From: Candidatus Aminicenantota bacterium
Lineage (GTDB): Bacteria > Acidobacteriota > Aminicenantia > Aminicenantales > JAFGAV01
Direction: 5' to 3'
Assembly (NCBI GenBank): GCA_016867615.1
Contig: VGJG01000002.1
Span: forward strand, 1-18,239
DNA: 18,239 nt
Shown piece after piece: positions 1 through 6,595 of the stretch (position 1 is its first letter; each line of letters opens with the position of its first letter). The notes below the pieces were generated by a model. The model was not told the DNA's origin. It worked only from the letters and a program-made list of their open reading frames with translations, and searched no databases. The translations under genes and the position numbers were made by a program.

Positions 1-271
1 GGTTGGTCTCGATCGTCTCCCGCCGCCTGTCCCAGGACTGACGGACGTTCGACACGGCCGCCAGGTGGAAGACGCGCTCGGGGGCCGCTTGGTCGACGAC
101 CGTCTCCAGGCCGTCCTCGGAGCGCAGGTCGAGACGGACGAGGTCCCGGTCGTCGCAGCCGGGATGGTCGGGGAAGCACGTGCCCGCAACGAGGTCGCCG
201 CGCTCCCGCAGCAGCCGCACGAGATGCCGGCCGACGAAACCCGTCGCGCCGGTGACCAGGACGCGGGCCAT
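1..271 (-). CDS. NAD-dependent epimerase/reductase, GDP-6-deoxy-D-mannose reductase type (N-terminal part)
   Basis: The 90 visible residues start MARVLVTGATGFVGRHL, a Rossmann fold opening with the GxxGxxG dinucleotide-binding motif, followed by FHLAAVSNV, the usual fourth-strand motif of extended short-chain dehydrogenases. The rest of the gene, including the YxxxK catalytic motif, lies beyond the window edge. It begins 10 bases after the upstream dehydratase gene on the same strand, so the two are probably one operon. Such pairs convert GDP-mannose to GDP-4-keto-6-deoxymannose and then GDP-D-rhamnose or a related 6-deoxyhexose. The family is clear; the reductase role is inferred from the neighbour. 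The start is the ATG at 271; the preceding GGGGCAGGG is only a fair ribosome-binding site. Confidence 0.75.
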   Translation of the reverse strand, partial: MARVLVTGATGFVGRHLVRLLRERGDLVAGTCFPDHPGCDDRDLVRLDLRSEDGLETVVDQAAPERVFHLAAVSNVRQSWDRRRETIETN

Positions 272-281
272 GGCCCTGCCC

Positions 282-1238
282 CTAGACCCTTTCCCTCCAG
301 TAGTCGAGAAGGTCGCGGAGGGTCTTGTCGAAGGGGATCTCGGGCTTCCACCCGGTGAGCTTCACGAACTTCGTGCAGTCGGGCTCGAGGATGGGCACGT
401 CCGAGGGACGGATCCGGGCGGGGTCGAGCTCGACCTTGACCCTGACCGTGCTCATGCCCAGCAGGCGGTCGAGCATCTCCTGCATGGTCACGGCCTTTCC
501 CGTGCCGAGGTTGTAGACCTCGCCCTCCACGCCCTTCTCCAGGCTCAGCCAATAGGCGCGGACCATGTCCCGGACGTCGGTGAAGTCGCGCTTGGCCTCC
601 AGGTTCCCGACGTGGATGACCGGCGGCCGGCGGCCCTTCTCGACCTGGGCGATCTGCTTGGCGAAGTTCGAGGTGACGAACACCTCGCCCCGCCTCGGGC
701 CGGTGTGGTTGAAGCCCCGGGTGCGCACGACGCGCAGGCCGTAGCTCTGGTGATACTGGTAGCCGAGGAGGTCCTGGGCCACCTTGCTGACGGCGTACGG
801 GCTGAGGGGCCGGAGGGGGTTGGTCTCCTTCATCGGCACCTCGTCGGCGTTGACGTGGCCGTACTCCTCGCTCGAGCCGGCGACCTGGATCTTGGGGTCG
901 AGCTTCAGGTCGAGGACCGCTTCGAACAGGTTGACCTGCCCGATGGTGTTGATGGCCAGGGTCTCGGCCGGCAGCCGCCAGGAAGTGGGCACGAAGCTCT
1001 GGGCGGCGAGGTGGAAGATCCAGTCCGGCCGGATGGCGGCCAGACACTTCTTCAGGGAGACGATGTCTTTGATGTCTCCCTCGTGGAGCTCCACTCTGTC
1101 CAGGATGCCCTGGATGTTGTCCATGCGGCTCCGCCAGCGGACGAGGCCGTAGACCTTGGCCTCCGGACGGCTGGAGAGGATGTGCTCGGCCAGGTGGCTC
1201 CCGGCGAAGCCGGTGATGCCCGTGATCAAGACGTTCAT
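282..1238 (-). CDS. GDP-mannose 4,6-dehydratase / GDP-6-deoxymannose reductase family protein
   Basis: This 318-residue extended short-chain dehydrogenase has GxxGxxG at residues 7-13 (GITGFAG), LAAQSF near residue 78, the active-site stretch SSEEYG at 122-127, and the YxxxK pair at Y148/K152. The segments RGFNHTGPRRG and GNLEAKRDFTDVRD are typical of the GMD/RMD group that acts on GDP-mannose or its 4-keto-6-deoxy product. Automatic annotation usually names such proteins GDP-mannose 4,6-dehydratase, but the NHTGP segment also fits the reductase RMD, so which step it catalyses is not certain. The frame stays open further upstream, but the ATG at 1238 is chosen because GAGGAG lies 5 bases before it and the Rossmann motif follows at once. 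It is transcribed with the truncated gene at 1-271, presumably supplying GDP-linked deoxyhexose for polysaccharide. Confidence 0.85.
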   Translation of the reverse strand: MNVLITGITGFAGSHLAEHILSSRPEAKVYGLVRWRSRMDNIQGILDRVELHEGDIKDIVSLKKCLAAIRPDWIFHLAAQSFVPTSWRLPAETLAINTIGQVNLFEAVLDLKLDPKIQVAGSSEEYGHVNADEVPMKETNPLRPLSPYAVSKVAQDLLGYQYHQSYGLRVVRTRGFNHTGPRRGEVFVTSNFAKQIAQVEKGRRPPVIHVGNLEAKRDFTDVRDMVRAYWLSLEKGVEGEVYNLGTGKAVTMQEMLDRLLGMSTVRVKVELDPARIRPSDVPILEPDCTKFVKLTGWKPEIPFDKTLRDLLDYWRERV

Positions 1239-1306
1239 AGGTGCTCCTCGGAGGAGAATGTCCGGGCGCCGCCGGACGCCGCGCGGCGCCGGCCGGCGGA
1301 GTGGGC

Positions 1307-1312
1307 ATTGTA
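1307..1312 (-). promoter_or_regulatory. possible -10 element for the GDP-sugar operon
   Basis: Read on the minus strand this is TACAAT, close to TATAAT, 68 bases before the ATG at 1238. No convincing -35 sits 16-18 bases upstream, so this is only a candidate. The intervening leader is very GC-rich. Confidence 0.2.
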
Positions 1313-1425
1313 GTATGAAACGGGCCAAAAGAAAAGGGCGCGTCCGTGGCCGGAGGCGGGGCGGCCGGCCCGGGCATGGACAGCGGAACCCCTCCCGGCG
1401 GATAATGGGCCGGAAAGAACCCGCC

Positions 1426-1953
1426 ATGAACGACCGCGTCCGCAGGCACAAGGACCATCTGACCGGGGAGCACCGGCTGGGCGACCTGGGACAGCTTCTG
1501 TTCGCCGTCCTCTTCGCCGCGGCCTGGGTGGGCGATACGTTTTTCCTCCGGCTGACGATCGTCTTCCCCGGCCGCCTTCCCTGGTACCTGAGGGTCCCGA
1601 CGGGCTTGGCCGTCTCGGCGCTGGGTTGGGTCCTGGCAGCGCGGGGAATGACCCAGATCTTCGGCGACAACCCGCCCGCCGCCGGCGTCGTCCGGACGGG
1701 CGTCTTCAGCCTGACGCGCCACCCCATCTACCTGGCCGAGATCCTTCTCTACCTCGGCCTGCTGGTGATCAGCCCCTCGCTGGCGGCCGCCGGCGTCGTC
1801 CTGGCTGCGGCCGTCTTCCTCCATTTCCTCTCGCGCTACGAGGAGAAGCTCCTCCGCCGGCGATTCGGACGCGACTACGCCGACTACATGAAGGACGTCC
1901 CCATGTGGTTTCCCCGGCTCCGGAAAAAGGGGGCCGCGTCCCGATCCTTTTGA
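1426..1953 (+). CDS. isoprenylcysteine carboxyl methyltransferase-like membrane methyltransferase
   Basis: A 175-residue integral membrane protein with hydrophobic segments at about 23-42, 57-74, 102-117 and 118-136. Two hallmarks of the ICMT/PEMT family of S-adenosylmethionine-dependent methyltransferases are present: TRHPIY (97-102), and the C-terminal block with the paired glutamates EE (139-140) followed by FGRDYADYMKDVPMWFP. In bacteria the substrates of these proteins are mostly unknown; phospholipids, isoprenoid-linked or sulfur/selenium compounds are all possible. The start is taken as the ATG at 1426, with GGAAAG 8 bases upstream; an in-frame ATG at 1405 would add seven residues. The gene diverges from the GDP-sugar genes and is followed by 128 bases before the exporter operon, so it is probably a separate unit. 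Confidence 0.75.
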   Translation: MNDRVRRHKDHLTGEHRLGDLGQLLFAVLFAAAWVGDTFFLRLTIVFPGRLPWYLRVPTGLAVSALGWVLAARGMTQIFGDNPPAAGVVRTGVFSLTRHPIYLAEILLYLGLLVISPSLAAAGVVLAAAVFLHFLSRYEEKLLRRRFGRDYADYMKDVPMWFPRLRKKGAASRSF

Positions 1954-2066
1954 AGAAAACCGGGAAGCGCGGGGGGCGAGAGGAAGCTCAAGGCCGCGCC
2001 CCCGGAGCGAGACCGGGAGTTCCCGGGCTTGCTTGAGTGAAATAATGATATGATATGAGTCCGAAA

Positions 2067-2072
2067 AAGGAG
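2067..2072 (+). promoter_or_regulatory. ribosome-binding site deciding the start of the adaptor gene
   Basis: AAGGAG lies 9 bases before the ATG at 2082, favouring that codon over the in-frame ATG at 2055, which has no such site. A TATGAT at 2049-2054 could be the -10 of the operon promoter, but the only TTG-type hexamer nearby (TTGCTT at 2029) is spaced too closely at 14 bases. Confidence 0.6.
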
Positions 2073-2081
2073 CCGCAGGCC

Positions 2082-3299
2082 ATGCCGATAGGAAAAAAAC
2101 AACGACGCCTGATAGCCGCACTGATCGCCGCCGGGGCGGTCGTCGTCCTCGTGGTCCTAAACGCCCTGAAGAAAACCGAAGCGGACGCCTATGTGCTGAA
2201 GCCCATGGACCTGAACTACACCATCCTGGCCAATTGCACCGTCGATTTCCCCCTCCCCCTGGACATGACGTTCCTCCGGGAGGGCATCGTCCGCTCGGTG
2301 GAGGTCAAGGACGGAGACCAAGCCGCCAAGGGACAGACGCTCATCGGGCTCGACGATTTCGAGTCCAAGCGCAACCTGACCATAGCCGCCGACACGCTCC
2401 GCGCGGCGGAGCTCCGCCTCAAGAATGCCCGCGATGAGGTCCTGCCCAACCTGGGGGAGAAGCTCAAGGAGTACGAAGTCAACCTCGATCAGGCCCGGCT
2501 CATGGTGAAAAGATATACGGAGCTCGAAGCCGCCGGCGGGATTTCGAAGGCCGAGCTGGAGAAGACCGAGAAAGAATACCAGCGGGCCCTTTCCCAATAC
2601 AATCAGCAGAAGCTCGAGCTCGAGAATTTCTCGAAAAGCGGGCGCCTGGCCGACCTCGAAAGCCAGGTCTCGATCGCCGGAGCCCAGCTTGAGCTTGCGC
2701 AAAAGAACCTGGCGGACATGAGCCTCAGCGCGCCTTTCGCCGGGACGGTCATCAAAGTCCACGTCCAGGCCGGTCAGAAAGCGACGCCGGCCTCGAAAGC
2801 GGTGACGATCAAGGAGAACGCCCATTGGCAGTTCGTCCTGAACGTGGACCAGAAAGAGCTCCCCTTCCTCCGGTCCGGCCTCCGGGCGGTCGTCGTCCTG
2901 GACGCTTATCCCGGGGACAAGATCGAGGGCGAAGTCTCCTATGTCTGCACCGAGGTCGATAAGGAGAGAAACACCTGCGAGCTCCGCGTCGAGGTGAAGG
3001 AAGACAAGCCCTTCATCAAGTCCGGAATGGCCGGCAAGGCGGAAATCCTGGCTGAGGCCTATCGGGACGTCCTGGCCGCGCCCTCGCGATTCGTCAAGAA
3101 GGACATCGCCGGCCATTATGTCTGGGTGTGGAGCGGGTCGAAAGCCGAGCTGCGCAAGGCCGCGTTCCGGCCGGTGGGCGAACAGTGGGTGATCCTGGAA
3201 GGCCTCCCGGAAGGCTCGATGCTGCTCGACGTCGACCTGGCCGCCGCGGCGGCCAAGGTCAAACCGGGCCGCCTCCTTCCCGCCCCCGAGGCGAGATGA
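2082..3299 (+). CDS. HlyD/MacA-type periplasmic adaptor (membrane-fusion protein) of an ABC exporter
   Basis: A 405-residue protein with a basic N-terminus and one membrane helix (about residues 9-28), so it is anchored in the inner membrane with the bulk in the periplasm. After a first lipoyl-like half-motif (about 50-80) comes a long charged helical hairpin (about 90-185, rich in Leu, Glu and Lys heptads). A second half-motif follows (LSAPFAGTVIKVHVQAGQ, roughly 210-230), then a beta-barrel and a membrane-proximal region. This is the order seen in RND/MacA/HlyD adaptors. It overlaps the permease start by 4 bases (ATGA), so adaptor, permease and ATPase are translated together, which suggests a tripartite exporter. 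No outer-membrane channel gene is in the window. The substrate cannot be read from the sequence. Confidence 0.85.
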   Translation: MPIGKKQRRLIAALIAAGAVVVLVVLNALKKTEADAYVLKPMDLNYTILANCTVDFPLPLDMTFLREGIVRSVEVKDGDQAAKGQTLIGLDDFESKRNLTIAADTLRAAELRLKNARDEVLPNLGEKLKEYEVNLDQARLMVKRYTELEAAGGISKAELEKTEKEYQRALSQYNQQKLELENFSKSGRLADLESQVSIAGAQLELAQKNLADMSLSAPFAGTVIKVHVQAGQKATPASKAVTIKENAHWQFVLNVDQKELPFLRSGLRAVVVLDAYPGDKIEGEVSYVCTEVDKERNTCELRVEVKEDKPFIKSGMAGKAEILAEAYRDVLAAPSRFVKKDIAGHYVWVWSGSKAELRKAAFRPVGEQWVILEGLPEGSMLLDVDLAAAAAKVKPGRLLPAPEAR

Positions 3300-4504
3300 T
3301 CGTCCGTCCCTATGAAGCCCACATCGCCCTCAGATTTCTCCTGAAGGGCCGGGGGCAGACGGTCCTGCTCCTGGCGGGCATCGCCGTCGGCGTCGCCGTT
3401 CAGTTTTTCCTCTCCTCCCTGATCGGCGGCCTCCAAGCCAGCCTGATCGAAAGTACGGTCGGCTCGTCGCCTCATGTCTTTGTCCTCCCCCCCGATTCCG
3501 TCCCGACGAGCGTCCTGGCCGGGGAAGGAGCGGCCGTGGATTCCCGCCGCGCGCCCCTTCTCGAGGGCCGCGAGATCCTCTCCTGGCAGGCCTACGTCGA
3601 TTTCCTCAAGAAGGCGCCCGGTGTGACCGCCGTCTCGCCCTCGGCTTCGGGACAGGGGTTCATCGAGAGGGGCGGAAGCGCGACGAGCGTCGCCGTCAAG
3701 GGCATCCTCCCCGAAGAAGGAGCCGTCGTGTACCGCCTGGACCGGAATCTCCGGGAGGGCCGCATCGAGCTCAGCGGCGACGCGGCCGTCATCGGACAGA
3801 CCGTCGCCGAAAAGCTCCGGCTCGCCCCGGGCGACAGGTTTTTCCTCAGGAACAACAAGGGGACGGGCGATTTCTTCATCGTGACCGGAATCGCCGACCT
3901 GGGGTCGGACCAGGCCAACGCCCTGGTGTTCCTGGCGCTCGACAGGGCGCGGAGCTTTCTCGGGCTCAACGGGGTGAGCGCCGTCGAAGTCAAAGTGCGG
4001 GATGTCTTTCAGGCCGAAGCGCTGGCCGCCTCCTTCCGCCGGGAGTTCTCCCGGGTCAAGTTCGAATCCTGGCAGGAACGGAACGCGGAGCTGCTGACGG
4101 CCCTGCGGTCGCAGAGCGGCTCCTCGGGAGTCATCCAGTTCTTCGTCCTGTTCGCCATCTCGCTCGGCATCGCCAGCGTCCTGGGCATCGCCGCCGTCCA
4201 GAAATCGCGGCAGCTCGGCATCCTGAAGGCCATGGGCGTGGACAACCGGGGCGCGGCCAACATTTTTCTCATTCAGGGCCTGACTCTCGGCCTGGCCGGC
4301 TCCCTCATCGGCATCGGCCTCGGCTACGGTCTCGGCCTGGCCTTCCTGAGGTTTTTCGGGACGGGCGCCTTCGGGCTCCTGCTCAATGCCGCCAACCTCA
4401 TCACCCCGGCCGTTCTGGCCGTCCTGGGCTCGGCCCTGGCTTCGCTCATTCCGGCCCGGCGCGCGGCCCGTCTCTCGCCCATCGAGGTCATCCGCAATGG
4501 CTGA
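3296..4504 (+). CDS. FtsX/MacB/LolC-like ABC transporter permease
   Basis: A 402-residue permease with the topology of the MacB/FtsX/LolCE superfamily. There is one membrane helix near the N-terminus (about 18-42), a large periplasmic domain, then three helices near 278-300, 325-350 and 365-385. It ends with the family's usual [17 protein letters not shown] tail, which follows the last helix. Between helices 2 and 3 lies the conserved loop QKSRQLGILKAMGV, the coupling segment that contacts the ATPase. Unlike MacB it has no fused ATPase; that is a separate downstream gene. The start ATG lies inside the stop of the adaptor gene, and the 3' end overlaps the ATPase gene by 8 bases. The arrangement resembles DevBCA or LolCDE-like systems; the cargo could be a lipid, lipoprotein, peptide or small toxin. 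Confidence 0.88.
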   Translation: MIVRPYEAHIALRFLLKGRGQTVLLLAGIAVGVAVQFFLSSLIGGLQASLIESTVGSSPHVFVLPPDSVPTSVLAGEGAAVDSRRAPLLEGREILSWQAYVDFLKKAPGVTAVSPSASGQGFIERGGSATSVAVKGILPEEGAVVYRLDRNLREGRIELSGDAAVIGQTVAEKLRLAPGDRFFLRNNKGTGDFFIVTGIADLGSDQANALVFLALDRARSFLGLNGVSAVEVKVRDVFQAEALAASFRREFSRVKFESWQERNAELLTALRSQSGSSGVIQFFVLFAISLGIASVLGIAAVQKSRQLGILKAMGVDNRGAANIFLIQGLTLGLAGSLIGIGLGYGLGLAFLRFFGTGAFGLLLNAANLITPAVLAVLGSALASLIPARRAARLSPIEVIRNG

Positions 4505-5243
4505 CATCATCGCCGTCAAGAATCTCTTCAAGAGTTTCGGCGACGTCGTGCGCACCGAGGTCCTTCGCGACATCACCGCCTCTTTCGAGCGCGGGGCGCT
4601 CACGGCGATCATCGGCCCCTCGGGCTCGGGAAAAACGACGCTGCTCAACATCCTCAGCCTCCTCGAAAGCCCCACCTCGGGGACGCTGACGATCGACGGC
4701 CGCGATTTCTCGACCGGCGACGTCAACGCCGCTTCGGGTTTCCGCAACGCCCACATCGGGTTCATCTTCCAGTTCCACTACCTGCTCCCGGAATTCACCG
4801 CCCTGGAGAACATCCTCATCCCCCACTGGATCGCCCGAGGACGGCCGCCCGCGGCCCTGGTGGAGAAAGCCGAGTCCCTGATGAAGGCCATCGGCATCCA
4901 TCACATCCGGAACAAGCATCTCAACCAGATCTCGGGCGGCGAGCAGCAGCGGACGGCCATCGCCCGGGCCCTGGTCAACGAGCCCCGGCTCGTCTTCGCC
5001 GACGAACCCACGGGCAACCTCGACCGCGAGACGGGGTTCGCCGTTCTGGAGGTCATGACCCGCATGGTCCGGGAGCTGGGGACGACGCTCATCATGGTCA
5101 CCCATGACCGGGAGATCGCCCTGAGGGCGGACCGCATCCTGGAGCTCGTCGACGGCCGCGTGTGCAAGGCCTTCCTGGTCCGGGAAAAAGGGGAGGCCGG
5201 GGCGCGCGCCCTCCTCGAGGACCGGGGCTGCGCGATGGACTGA
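4497..5243 (+). CDS. ABC transporter ATPase, MacB/LolD-like
   Basis: A 248-residue nucleotide-binding subunit with all expected motifs: Walker [10 protein letters not shown] (40-48), Q-loop Gln92, signature SGGEQ (146-150), Walker B LVFADEP with Asp169/Glu170, the D-loop GNLD, and the switch His203 (VTHD). The [12 protein letters not shown] segment after the Q-loop and the GNLD D-loop are typical of the LolD/MacB/FtsE subgroup, which drives mechanotransmission-type transporters with FtsX-like permeases. Start: the ATG at 4497 sits within the permease's last codons (overlap ATGGCTGA). It is the last gene of the exporter operon; a perfect hairpin follows 5 bases after the stop. Confidence 0.9.
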   Translation: MADIIAVKNLFKSFGDVVRTEVLRDITASFERGALTAIIGPSGSGKTTLLNILSLLESPTSGTLTIDGRDFSTGDVNAASGFRNAHIGFIFQFHYLLPEFTALENILIPHWIARGRPPAALVEKAESLMKAIGIHHIRNKHLNQISGGEQQRTAIARALVNEPRLVFADEPTGNLDRETGFAVLEVMTRMVRELGTTLIMVTHDREIALRADRILELVDGRVCKAFLVREKGEAGARALLEDRGCAMD

Positions 5244-5248
5244 GGGTT

Positions 5249-5272
5249 CAAGCCGCCCTTTTCCGCGGCTTG
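5249..5272. terminator. perfect 8-bp hairpin after the exporter operon
   Basis: CAAGCCGC at 5249-5256 and GCGGCTTG at 5265-5272 are exact inverted repeats around an 8-base loop (CCTTTTCC). It starts just after the ATPase stop codon and could end or protect the exporter mRNA. There is no T-run after the stem, so a classical intrinsic terminator is unlikely. Its right arm overlaps the proposed -35 of the next gene. Confidence 0.4.
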
Positions 5273-5298
5273 CTCCCGGAGTCGATGAGGGCTATAGT
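5270..5298 (+). promoter_or_regulatory. putative sigma70-type promoter, near-leaderless
   Basis: TTGCTC (5270-5275) and TATAGT (5293-5298) are separated by 17 bases, the preferred spacing. The expected transcription start, about 7 bases after the -10, falls on the ATG at 5305, and no Shine-Dalgarno sequence lies between. This fits a leaderless mRNA. Confidence 0.45.
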
Positions 5299-5304
5299 GG
5301 CTTC

Positions 5305-6510
5305 ATGAAGAACATCGCCTGGGGATTCCTCCTCCTCGGCCTGACGACCGCTCCGCTCTCCGGACCGCTGGAGGACGCCGTCGCCCCGGCCCCGGTCGTC
5401 GTGCCCCTGCGGGTCCTGGACGGAGACAGGTTCGTCGACGACCTCGGCATCGGGGACATCGAGCTTTTTGAGGGGGACGCGCGCCGCGAGATCGAGGGAC
5501 TCTACTTCGTCAGGCAAGCCGGCATCGAGCGGCGGGAAGGTCCCCGGGAATTCGGCCCCCGGGTGAACCGGACCTTTTATCTCCTCTTCCAGATGACCGA
5601 CTACAACCCCAAGCTGTCCGCGGCCGTCGATTTCCTCTTCAACGAAGCCCTCCTCCCCGGCGACAGCCTGGTCATCCAGACGCCGCTCAAGGCCTACAGC
5701 CTCTCGCCCCAGGCCTTCGCCCTCAAGACCAAAAAGGAGCTGGCGGCGGAGATGAACGGCCTCATAAAAAAGGACATCAAGACCGGGAACGCCGAGTTCA
5801 ACAGCCTGCTGAACGACCTGAAACGGCTCGTCCGGAACATCGCCGGGATCAGTCCCATGGCGGGCATCGACTCGGATTACACGACCTCCCAGGCGGGGCT
5901 GGAGTACATGCTCTCCAGGTACAAGGAGACGGCGCAGAAGATCGAGTCCCAGAGGTTGATGGACGAGCGGAAGATCCTCGGCTTCGGCCGCCAGCTCAAG
6001 GGGGTCGCGGGCCGGAAGGTCGTTTTCTTCATCTACCAGCGGGAATTCAGGCCGGAGATGCAGCCCATGGTCCTGAACACCCTGCTGACCAACGCCCAGG
6101 ACCAGCCGACCGTCATGAGCGACCTGCAGGACCTCTTCCATCTCTACAGCCGGGACGTGTCGTTGAACACGGAGCGGATCACCAACACCTTCGCCGACGC
6201 GGGCATCACCCTGCACTTCATCTTCATGAACAAGGAGCCCGAGAACGTCTCCGGGATCGTCATGCGGGAGCAGTCAGAGGACGTCTTCAAGGCCTTCACC
6301 CTCGTGGCCCGGGCCACGGGGGGCGTCGTCGACAGCTCCCACAACCCCACCGCCGCGTTCAAGAAGGCCGCGGATCATTCAGAGGACTACTACCTGCTTT
6401 ACTATACGGGAGCCGGGAAGGAGACGGGCGGGGAATTCAGACGGATCACCGTCAGGCTGAAGAACCCCCGCTATGCGGTCTCCCACCGGCTGGGATATTT
6501 TCCCGACTGA
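5305..6510 (+). CDS. secreted VWFA-related protein (Acidobacteria-type)
   Basis: A 401-residue protein with a hydrophobic N-terminal signal segment (about 4-20). Its early block VPLRVLDGDRFVDDL then IELFEGDARREI follows the pattern of the VWFA-related family abundant in Acidobacteriota (a beta-sandwich strand with 'x-V-x-D-L-x-x-x-D-F-x-L-x-E-D-G'). The C-terminal block with DYYLLYYTG, FRRITVRLKNP and HRLGYF also matches that family. The von Willebrand A fold would begin near residue 90, but where a metal-binding DxSxS is expected the sequence reads FQMTDYNPK, so the MIDAS site appears degenerate. The function of the family is largely unknown; an extracytoplasmic binding role is likely. It stands alone between the exporter operon and a convergent esterase. 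Confidence 0.75.
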   Translation: MKNIAWGFLLLGLTTAPLSGPLEDAVAPAPVVVPLRVLDGDRFVDDLGIGDIELFEGDARREIEGLYFVRQAGIERREGPREFGPRVNRTFYLLFQMTDYNPKLSAAVDFLFNEALLPGDSLVIQTPLKAYSLSPQAFALKTKKELAAEMNGLIKKDIKTGNAEFNSLLNDLKRLVRNIAGISPMAGIDSDYTTSQAGLEYMLSRYKETAQKIESQRLMDERKILGFGRQLKGVAGRKVVFFIYQREFRPEMQPMVLNTLLTNAQDQPTVMSDLQDLFHLYSRDVSLNTERITNTFADAGITLHFIFMNKEPENVSGIVMREQSEDVFKAFTLVARATGGVVDSSHNPTAAFKKAADHSEDYYLLYYTGAGKETGGEFRRITVRLKNPRYAVSHRLGYFPD

Positions 6511-6595
6511 TTCTTCGCGGTTTTGCTCCCGGCCTCCGACGCGGAAGCTGTTTCTCTCCCGAGCCCCCCCGGGGAACGCCGGTCCGTCCCGCCGC

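Noticed and set aside
180..1313. A 377-codon open frame on the plus strand opposite the GDP-sugar genes
   Set aside because: Antisense to a real dehydrogenase and of biased composition, with no recognisable domain.
3116..4765. A 549-codon minus-strand frame opposite the exporter permease
   Set aside because: It is the complement of an FtsX-like permease with correct topology; the product has long Glu/Asp/Gly/Arg runs only.
6511..6595. Possible bidirectional terminator between the convergent VWFA and esterase genes
   Set aside because: Only a C-run followed by GGGG is seen; no stem with a T-run on either strand.
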